Of a stretch of DNA of 26,969 nucleotides, positions 21,248 through 26,969 are shown piece by piece; position 1 is the first letter of the stretch; each line of letters starts with the position of its first letter. The stretch covers positions 1 through 26,969 of the forward strand of contig WLSJ01000004.1 in assembly GCA_009705865.1 (NCBI GenBank), read 5' to 3'. The notes below the pieces were generated by a model, which was given only the letters and a program-made list of their open reading frames with translations, was not told the DNA's origin and ran no database searches. The position numbers were made by a program, and so were the translations under genes. Source of the stretch: Actinomycetota bacterium. GTDB lineage: Bacteria; Actinomycetota; Acidimicrobiia; Acidimicrobiales; Ilumatobacteraceae.

Positions 21248-23505
21248 CCATTACAAAAACACACCGTGACGTTCTTGGCGCAAGCGCTCTTCGCCCAGAT
21301 GGCGTGGCCAAGGTGCAGGGAGACTTTTCTTTCTCATCCGACCTACATGCAGAAAATATGCTGTGGGGCGCCACCCTAAGATCTCCGCATCCTTACGCCA
21401 GAATTATCTCAATAGATCTGTCGGGCGCTTGGAAGATTGCTGGTGTTGAATGCGTTATCACTGCAGATGATGTGCCAGGACAACTTACCTACGGCCTCAT
21501 CAGTGAAGACCAGCCGGTGTTTGCAAAAGATGTCGTTCGATACATGGGCGAACCAATTGCAGCAGTTGCAGCTGACCACCCAGAGACTTGTCGTCGCGCC
21601 TTGGCAGCAATCAAGGTGGAATATGAAATTCTTGAACCTCTCACCGACCCAGAACGCGCAATCGATGGATCACACCCTGATATTCATCCTGACGGAAACA
21701 TCATTCGTCATCAACGCATTGTTAGTGGTGACATAACGGCCACTGCCCCCATCGTCGTTGAGGGAACATATGACATCGGCATGCAAGACCAGGCATTCCT
21801 CGGAACAGAATCAGCATTGGCATTACCCGATCATGACGGCTCCGGAATCGAAGTGTTTGTTGCAACACAATGGTTACATGAAGACCGCAAACAAATGGCT
21901 AAGTGTCTAGGACTGCCAGAAGAAAAGGTGCGCCTTGTTCTGGGTGGAGTCGGAGGAGCATTTGGCGCCCGAGAAGACATCAGTTTGCAGGTTCATACCG
22001 CGCTCCTTGCACTTCGCACCGGACGTCCAGTCAAGATGCAATACGGACGCGAAGAAAGTTTCTTTGGTCACGTTCACCGTCACCCAGCTCAAATTTGGAT
22101 GAGGCACCATGCAACAGAAGACGGCCGCATTGTCAAAATTGAAGCTCGAATGGTTTTTGATGGTGGGGCTTATTCATCTACTTCTTCGGCAGTTCTAATC
22201 AACGGTGTCACCCACACTCAGGGTCCATACCAATGTCCGAATGCAGTGGTTGATGGTTACGCAACACGAACAAACAATCCCCCGTGTGGTGCTATGCGCG
22301 GTTTCGGTGTGGTGCAAGCCTGCTTTGCACACGAAGGCCAAATGGACAAGCTGGCTGTAGCAACCGGCATCGATGAAGTTGAGATTCGTTTGCGCAACAT
22401 CATCCACACAGGCGACACGATGATCACTGGACAAGTACTAGAAAGTGTCGCCCCCGTCGAGCGTTGTATACGTGAAACAGCAGCGTTGCCCTTACCTGCC
22501 GAGATGTCTTCACATCCTCACGAACTAGATCTTCCAGGAGGCTCAGGACGCACTGCCGATAGGCGCCACATAGTTCGAGGTATCGGATGGGGCGTCAGCA
22601 TGAAGAACCTGATGTACAGCGAAGGTTTCGATGACTATTCAACTGCTCGTTGCACACTGACTAACGGAAAAGTTGAGTTGAAGTTTGCTACAAGCGAAGT
22701 AGGTCAGGGTTTTGTCACTCTCGCACCGCAGATTGCGCGTTCCATTCTCGGTGTCGACGACGTTACCTATGACACCATCGATACACAGATCGGTTCTGCA
22801 GGCTCCACTTCGGCCTCACGGCAGACATGGATGAGTGGTGGTGCTGTTGATGGCGCGTGCCGTCTGGTACGAGAACGCTTGTTTGAACATGTTGGGGCAC
22901 TTCACGGCGTCGACCCTCTGCGTCTTGGCATCGACGACACAGACATCATTGACACAATCGGCGATTTCCGCATTTCAGTACAAGAGGCGTGCGCAGATCT
23001 TTCCATCTCCGAGACATTTGAATATCACCATCGCCCCACCGAAGATCTTGACGAAAACGGTCAGGGCAATTGCCACGTTGCATTCGCTTTTGTGGCTCAT
23101 CGAGCAGTAGTAGACGTCGACATCGAACTCGGACTAGTCAAAGTCGTTCAAATTGCAACTGCCCAAGACGTAGGTCGAGTATTGAACCCGATGTCAGTTG
23201 TTGGCCAGATTGAGGGTGGCATTGCCCAAGGTCTCGGGCTTGCCGTCATGGAAGAGATCATCGTGAAAGACGGAAAGGTGCGCAACCCGAGTTTCACGGA
23301 CTATCTGCTACCAACGGCACTCGATGCGCCACAAGTACTGATCTCGATGATTGAAGAGCCAGACCCTCAGGCCCCTATGGGTGCCAAGGGTGTCGGCGAA
23401 GCTCCATGCATTTCAGTAACCCCGGCAATTGTTGCTGCAATTAGAAATGCAATTGGAAAACCAATTGACAGATGCCCCGTGCGGCCACAAGACATTTGTT
23501 TCTAA
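21244..23505 (+). CDS. xanthine dehydrogenase family, molybdopterin-binding subunit
   Basis: A 753-residue large subunit. It has the a/b hammerhead domain (about 15-130) followed by the Mo-pterin domain. Active-site signatures: GGVGGAFGARED (Glu244), GAMRGFGVVQ (Arg352, Phe354), EVGQGF and GAKGVGEAP with the catalytic base Glu719. It lacks the AYRCSFR loop of form I CO dehydrogenase, so it is not CoxL. By-eye alignment to bovine xanthine oxidase pairs Glu802 with Glu244 and Phe914 with Phe354, but Arg880 with Asn320. Since Arg880 helps hold xanthine, a different N-heterocycle is likely. The start is the ATGA overlap at 21244; a longer frame to 21169 runs through the FeS gene. It ends the operon 3 bp from the convergent flavoprotein gene. 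Cofactor insertion genes (xdhC/mobA type) are not in the window. Confidence 0.93.
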   Translation: MTITKTHRDVLGASALRPDGVAKVQGDFSFSSDLHAENMLWGATLRSPHPYARIISIDLSGAWKIAGVECVITADDVPGQLTYGLISEDQPVFAKDVVRYMGEPIAAVAADHPETCRRALAAIKVEYEILEPLTDPERAIDGSHPDIHPDGNIIRHQRIVSGDITATAPIVVEGTYDIGMQDQAFLGTESALALPDHDGSGIEVFVATQWLHEDRKQMAKCLGLPEEKVRLVLGGVGGAFGAREDISLQVHTALLALRTGRPVKMQYGREESFFGHVHRHPAQIWMRHHATEDGRIVKIEARMVFDGGAYSSTSSAVLINGVTHTQGPYQCPNAVVDGYATRTNNPPCGAMRGFGVVQACFAHEGQMDKLAVATGIDEVEIRLRNIIHTGDTMITGQVLESVAPVERCIRETAALPLPAEMSSHPHELDLPGGSGRTADRRHIVRGIGWGVSMKNLMYSEGFDDYSTARCTLTNGKVELKFATSEVGQGFVTLAPQIARSILGVDDVTYDTIDTQIGSAGSTSASRQTWMSGGAVDGACRLVRERLFEHVGALHGVDPLRLGIDDTDIIDTIGDFRISVQEACADLSISETFEYHHRPTEDLDENGQGNCHVAFAFVAHRAVVDVDIELGLVKVVQIATAQDVGRVLNPMSVVGQIEGGIAQGLGLAVMEEIIVKDGKVRNPSFTDYLLPTALDAPQVLISMIEEPDPQAPMGAKGVGEAPCISVTPAIVAAIRNAIGKPIDRCPVRPQDICF

Positions 23506-23508
23506 CAG

Positions 23509-24801
23509 CTATTTTCCAAATACGGAATCTGTGTACGCGTTAGCAAACGTACGTTGCGGGTCAAGCTTGTCACGCAACGCAATGAAGTCATTCCAACGGG
23601 GATACAACGTCGATAACTCTTGAGCCTCGCGATAATGAAGCTTTCCCCAATGTGGCCTTGCGTTGTATCCGCGCAGAATGTCTTCAACGTCTCGGAAAAA
23701 CGGCTGATATTCCATTCCCTTATAAACGTGGACTGCAATGTATGCAGAGTCTCTTCCGTACGCAGTTGACAACGCGACGTCGTCACCTTTTGTAAAGCGA
23801 ACCTCAACCGGGAAGTTCAACAAATAGCCCTTCCGTTCAATCATGGAGCGAATATCACGAAGTGCGGGAGCAACATGTTCGACAGGAAGAGCGTGTTCCA
23901 TCTCATAAAAACGAACGATACGCGGACTAGCGAAAATTTTGTAGCTCTGATCGATGTACTCACGTGACCCTGACGAAGGCAGTGCAGTAGCAAGACGAGG
24001 AATCAACGATGGGCGCATGCGACCGAGTCGACACAATGCACCGAATGCGTAGTTCTCCATGAAAGTTTTCTCAACCCAACCCTTGACTATTGGCAATGGC
24101 GCCAGATCATCATTTGTTCTGTTGTTGCGCTTGGTCAGAGCCCACTTTGTATGAGGTATCCAGAAGAATTCGAAATGATCATGTTCAGCTGCCAATTCGT
24201 GGATATTTTCGAGAACATCGTCCAACCTCATTGGTTGCTCCATGGCATGCAGTCGAAAAGCTGGAACCACTTGCAACGTGTATTCAGCAATCACACCTAA
24301 TGCACCCACAGATACACGACCAACATCAAAAACATCTGCATTAACCGTGGAAGAGCATTCAACTATGCGACCGTCTCCGGCAACAAGAGTCATTGCTGTT
24401 ACCTGTCCGGCCAGACCAGTCAACGCTTTTCCGGTTCCATGTGTGGAAGTCGATATTGCACCAGCAACTGTCTGATAGGCGATGTCTCCCAGATTTGCCA
24501 TTGCCAATCCTTCGGCATGCAGTAACGAATTCAGATCCGACAACCGCGTGCCCGCTCGTACTGTGACGCGGTTATTACCTCGATCGACATGCGAGATGCC
24601 TGTCAATTTGTCCAAACGAAGCATCCGACCATCTGTTGCAGCCGCTGATGTAAAACTGTGCCCAGAACCGACAGCCTTGACCTTTTCGCCCCTACTCGCA
24701 GCCTCGGCAACCAACCGAGAGAGGTCCTCGATTGAATGGGGAGCTTGAATCGATATCGGATTCGCAACCTGATTTCCGGCCCAATTCTTCCAACGAGCCA
24801 T
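23509..24801 (-). CDS. FAD-linked oxidase, D-arabinono/L-gulono-1,4-lactone oxidase family
   Basis: A 430-residue VAO-type flavoprotein. PCMH-type FAD-binding motifs are KAVGSGHSFTSAA (42-54, His48 in the position that covalently binds FAD in alditol oxidase relatives), GAISTSTHGTG and VSVGALGVIAEYTL. The C-terminal ALO domain ends with RPHWGKLH (His384-Trp-Gly-Lys387), the catalytic motif of aldonolactone and alditol oxidases. It oxidises an aldonolactone or sugar alcohol; the substrate is unknown, and bacterial members include mycobacterial L-gulono-lactone dehydrogenase. The start at 24801 is supported by GAAGGGA (24808-24814), 6 nt upstream; the frame stays open to 24882. It converges on the Mo-subunit gene (3-bp gap) and diverges from the DUF35-thiolase pair. 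Confidence 0.9.
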   Translation of the reverse strand: MARWKNWAGNQVANPISIQAPHSIEDLSRLVAEAASRGEKVKAVGSGHSFTSAAATDGRMLRLDKLTGISHVDRGNNRVTVRAGTRLSDLNSLLHAEGLAMANLGDIAYQTVAGAISTSTHGTGKALTGLAGQVTAMTLVAGDGRIVECSSTVNADVFDVGRVSVGALGVIAEYTLQVVPAFRLHAMEQPMRLDDVLENIHELAAEHDHFEFFWIPHTKWALTKRNNRTNDDLAPLPIVKGWVEKTFMENYAFGALCRLGRMRPSLIPRLATALPSSGSREYIDQSYKIFASPRIVRFYEMEHALPVEHVAPALRDIRSMIERKGYLLNFPVEVRFTKGDDVALSTAYGRDSAYIAVHVYKGMEYQPFFRDVEDILRGYNARPHWGKLHYREAQELSTLYPRWNDFIALRDKLDPQRTFANAYTDSVFGK

Positions 24802-24807
24802 GTCACG

Positions 24808-24815
24808 TCCCTTCC
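24808..24815 (-). promoter_or_regulatory. Shine-Dalgarno GGAAGGGA of the aldonolactone oxidase gene
   Basis: Minus-strand GGAAGGGA with a 6-nt spacer to the ATG at 24801. Upstream in-frame ATGs (24849, 24846, 24861) lack comparable sites, so this one decides the start. Confidence 0.6.
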
Positions 24816-24875
24816 AAGCATGCGCCTGATAGCGCTGTATGCCCATCATAGAAGCAGTCATGCGTTCTGGTTCTC

Positions 24876-24930
24876 TTGTCACCCCCCTGTGGGGCGTAAG
24901 GTAATAGCCGTCCGCATTACGTAAGGGTAA
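24876..24930 (+). promoter_or_regulatory. promoter and direct-repeat region upstream of the DUF35-thiolase genes
   Basis: TTGTCA (24876-24881) and TAAGGT (24897-24902) form a -35/-10 pair with a 15-bp spacer that contains a small CCCC-TGT-GGGG inverted repeat. CGTAAGGTAA (24895-24904) recurs as CGTAAGGGTAA (24920-24930), 25 bp apart, and the second copy includes the palindrome TTACGTAA (24917-24924). The second copy's AAGGG is also placed to act as ribosome site for the ATG at 24933. A regulator site is possible but unproven. Confidence 0.4.
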
Positions 24931-24932
24931 AT

Positions 24933-25328
24933 ATGACCATCACACAAGTTCCACTGGTTGACTATCTCGTCCTTGGAGACTCCCCTCATCTTGTCGCAAA
25001 CGAATGCACAAAATGTGGTGCGCGCTATTTTGACCGCCGTAATGCTTGCGCCTCGTGCTTCGCAGTTGACTTCAAAAAGGTCGACATTGCAAACGAAGGA
25101 ATAGTTCGCTCATTCACCATCGTTACATTTGCTGCTCCTGGCGTACCAGTGCCGTTCGTTGCCGCAATCATTGATTGCGCCGGCACAAGCGTCCGAGGAA
25201 ACCTCGCAAATGTTGATCCCACCCCAGAAAAGGTCACCTTAGGGATGAAAGTCCGTTTGACTACATACTCTTTGGGCTCAGACGACAATGGCCTTGAAGC
25301 AATCGGCTTTGGCTACGAGCCAGCATAA
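24933..25328 (+). CDS. DUF35 zinc-ribbon/OB-fold protein, acyl-CoA associated
   Basis: A 131-residue protein of the DUF35 (ChsH2/BbsA-like) family. A rubredoxin-like zinc ribbon has Cys25, Cys28, Cys39 and Cys42 (ECTKCGARYFDRRNACASC), followed by an OB-fold (GIVRSFTIV, VPFVAAIIDC, VRGNLANVDP, LGMKVRLTTY). Such proteins are obligatory small partners of thiolases, hydratases or aldolases acting on CoA esters, as in (2-aminobenzoyl)benzoylsuccinyl-CoA thiolase BbsAB and mycobacterial steroid enzymes. The thiolase gene follows after 50 bp, so the two probably form one heteromeric enzyme. Confidence 0.9.
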   Translation: MTITQVPLVDYLVLGDSPHLVANECTKCGARYFDRRNACASCFAVDFKKVDIANEGIVRSFTIVTFAAPGVPVPFVAAIIDCAGTSVRGNLANVDPTPEKVTLGMKVRLTTYSLGSDDNGLEAIGFGYEPA

Positions 25329-25378
25329 ATTTCTACTCATCACTATTTACACACAACAACTACTAATCGGAGAACCCA

Positions 25379-26584
25379 ATGGCAACTGACGACATCTACA
25401 TCCTCGGAATTTACATGACAAAGTTCGGTAAATACCCAGACCGCGACACTGTTGACCTTGCTTCAGAGGCTGTCATTGCAGCTCTTGCTGACGCTCAAGT
25501 CACCATGAAAGACATCGGAGTCATGGCAGCTGGTTGCCTCATGGGTCAAGGTGGCATCGGTCAAATGATTCAAAAGCAAGTCGGTCAGACTGGTATTCCT
25601 GTGTACAACGTGTCGAATGCATGTGCCACTGGTGCTACTGCATTGCGCACTGCAATCATGGCTATCAAGGCTGGCGAATGCGACATGGGACTTGCGGTCG
25701 GCGTTGAGAAGCTTGCAGGTGTTGGTCTTCTTGGTGGCGGCGGAACTCCAAAATCGAAGAACAAAGAATGGACACCATCTGGTCGTTTCGGGTCAGTTAC
25801 AAACGTTGACGGGCTTATTGGTACTGCCGCTATGCCTGGCACCTTTGCACAGGTCGGAATGGAATACGGCCACAAATACGGCGGTGCAACATTTGAGCTG
25901 TTCGCCAAGATCTCAGAAAAGAACCACGCGCATTCAACCTTGAACCCGCTTGCTGCTTATACAAAGCGCATGTCGCTTGACGAAATCATGAACGACATCA
26001 TGATTTCCTACCCGAACACTCGACCAATGTGCTCTGCTAACTGTGACGGTGCAGCTGCAGCTGTGGTCGTCAGCGGAGCCAAGCTAAAGACATTGTCTCT
26101 TGAACAACAACGTCGCGCCATCAAGGTGTCAGCTTCGATTCTCACAAGTGACCCATACCAGGAGGCATGCCAAGTACTTCCAGACGTGAACACATTGACA
26201 CGCATCGCAGCCAAGCAGGCCTACGAACAAGCCGGAGTCTCCCCTTCGGACCTCAATCTTGTTGAATTGCACGACTGCTTCGCTACCGCAGAACTTGTTC
26301 ACTATGACAACTTGATGTTGTGTGAAGAAGGCGGCGCAGTTGACTTCTTTAACTCAGGCGCAACCTGGCGTGACGGCTCGATGCCAGTCAACGTTTCCGG
26401 AGGCCTCGAATCAAAAGGTCACCCCATCGCAGCAACTGGTATTGCAAATATTTGGGAAGTATGCCATCACCTTCGCGGTGAAGCAGGACCACGTCAAATT
26501 GAAGGCGCCAAAGTAGGACTTGCCCATGTCATTGGCCTCGGTTCAGCTTGTGGAATTCATATTCTGGAGAAATCAGCTCTCTAA
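25379..26584 (+). CDS. thiolase family protein (SCP-x/acetyl-CoA acetyltransferase-like)
   Basis: A 401-residue thiolase of the SCP2/lipid-transfer-protein branch. The acylated Cys82 lies in VSNACATGATAL, His298 in ELHDCFATAEL (HDCF, typical of this branch, replacing NEAF) and His348 in GGLESKGHPIAATG. The second Cys of classical degradative thiolases (C-x-G near the end) is represented by GSACG in the last 15 residues. It has normal length. CGGAGA lies about 7 nt before the ATG. With the DUF35 partner it likely cleaves or forms a C-C bond in a CoA ester during degradation of aromatic, branched or steroid-side-chain acids; the substrate is unknown. A beta-lactamase-like gene starts 2 bp after its stop. 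Confidence 0.93.
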   Translation: MATDDIYILGIYMTKFGKYPDRDTVDLASEAVIAALADAQVTMKDIGVMAAGCLMGQGGIGQMIQKQVGQTGIPVYNVSNACATGATALRTAIMAIKAGECDMGLAVGVEKLAGVGLLGGGGTPKSKNKEWTPSGRFGSVTNVDGLIGTAAMPGTFAQVGMEYGHKYGGATFELFAKISEKNHAHSTLNPLAAYTKRMSLDEIMNDIMISYPNTRPMCSANCDGAAAAVVVSGAKLKTLSLEQQRRAIKVSASILTSDPYQEACQVLPDVNTLTRIAAKQAYEQAGVSPSDLNLVELHDCFATAELVHYDNLMLCEEGGAVDFFNSGATWRDGSMPVNVSGGLESKGHPIAATGIANIWEVCHHLRGEAGPRQIEGAKVGLAHVIGLGSACGIHILEKSAL

Positions 26585-26586
26585 GA

Positions 26587-26969
26587 ATGCACACGTCAAT
26601 ACACGGGACCTGCGATACGGCCTTCGGTGTTGTTCGTGAAGCTTTCAACAACAATTTCATCGAACATGGTGAGATTGGTGCTGCTGTTTGCATCACGGTC
26701 AACGGGGTTCGTGTCGTTGATCTGTGGGGCGGTTTTAGCAACCCAGCAAAGACCAGTTCTTGGCGTGAAGATCAGTTAGTCAACGTCTTTTCTATAGGCA
26801 AAGGTGTCACAGCACTTATTGCAGCTCAGTGCGTATCTAGAGGCCACATTTCCTATGAGTCTCGCGTTGCTGCGCTGTGGCCAGAATTTGCATCACACGG
26901 CAAACAAGATCTCACTCTTCGGGACTTGCTCGGGCATAGAGCTGGCCTGCCCGCGCTACGCCATCGACA
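26587..26969 (+). CDS. serine beta-lactamase-like hydrolase (class C/EstB family), 5' part
   Basis: An open frame from the ATG at 26587 runs off the window after 127 codons. It reads IGAAVCITVNGVRVVDLWGG, then FSIGKG with the S-x-x-K pair (Ser69, Lys72), then LTLRDLLGHRAGLPAL. This is the beginning of the beta-lactamase/D-Ala-D-Ala carboxypeptidase fold as found in EstB-type esterases, where the typical motif is FSVTKG and the following segment LL-x-H-x-AGL. The Tyr and KTG-box motifs lie beyond the window. It starts 2 bp after the thiolase stop, so it probably belongs to the same transcript. Most such actinobacterial proteins are esterases, not resistance enzymes. Confidence 0.85.
   Translation, partial: MHTSIHGTCDTAFGVVREAFNNNFIEHGEIGAAVCITVNGVRVVDLWGGFSNPAKTSSWREDQLVNVFSIGKGVTALIAAQCVSRGHISYESRVAALWPEFASHGKQDLTLRDLLGHRAGLPALRHR

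Noticed and set aside
19929..23505. Aerobic carbon monoxide dehydrogenase (coxMSL)
   Set aside because: The gene order matches, but the large subunit has GAMRGFG where form I CoxL has AYRCSFR, so it belongs with XDH-like hydroxylases.
24882..24895. CCCC-TGT-GGGG as a terminator
   Set aside because: The stem is only 4 bp, sits between probable -35 and -10 boxes, and has no U-tract.

Overview
The window looks like a chromosomal stretch of an uncultured, streamlined actinobacterium, most likely an aquatic Acidimicrobiia-type lineage. This is inferred, not proven. The reasons are base composition that looks near 50% GC by eye, actinobacterial-style heme A synthase, DUF35-thiolase, SDR and Rv2258c-like methyltransferase genes, very short intergenic gaps, and many genes whose -10 hexamer (TANNNT) ends 6-7 nt before the start codon, as expected of leaderless mRNAs. 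No tRNA, rRNA, insertion sequence, CRISPR array or phage gene was seen. No stretch over 300 bp lacks a gene; the longest gap, about 220 bp (3012-3230), is a divergent promoter region.

Layout. 1-4690: the 3' end of a histidine phosphatase, heme A synthase (ctaA, minus), a CrtC/lipocalin-like protein of unknown role, an SDR dehydrogenase, and a secreted three-repeat peptidoglycan-binding M23 endopeptidase that ends in a strong hairpin terminator. 4690-7289 (minus): an Rv2258c-like methyltransferase, a histidine phosphatase and a lipoprotein. 7343-8368 (plus): a DoxX protein and a small anchored protein. 8365-10461: a hexapeptide acyltransferase (minus) diverging from a type-B carboxylesterase. 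10530-13606: pantothenate genes panB-panC followed by a DAO-family flavoprotein. 13603-15090 (minus): a ProA-like dehydrogenase with an N-terminal extension. 15109-16562: a persulfide-dioxygenase-like metallo-hydrolase facing a TauE/SafE-type exporter.

16673-23505 is the most interesting block. It is a tight, probably single-transcript operon of an M20 carbamoylase/ureidohydrolase, a nitrilase-family N-carbamoyl-amino-acid hydrolase, an SsnA-like amidohydrolase that lacks its N-terminal beta-sandwich, and the FAD, 2Fe-2S and molybdopterin subunits of a xanthine-dehydrogenase-family enzyme. The combination suggests oxidation, deamination and ureide hydrolysis of an N-heterocycle (purine-, pyrimidine- or hydantoin-like). 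By-eye alignment of the Mo subunit suggests the substrate is not simply xanthine. It recalls, without duplicating, the E. coli ygeY-ssnA-xdhD purine/ureide cluster.

23509-26969: an aldonolactone-oxidase-family flavoprotein (minus), a DUF35/thiolase pair, and the 5' end of a serine beta-lactamase/esterase that runs off the window.

Gene-arrangement signals. Four of seven convergent pairs overlap by exactly 4 bp through their stop codons. Three junctions inside the catabolic operon are ATGA overlaps. Eleven start codons fit the leaderless TANNNT rule, and the rule decides several ambiguous starts.
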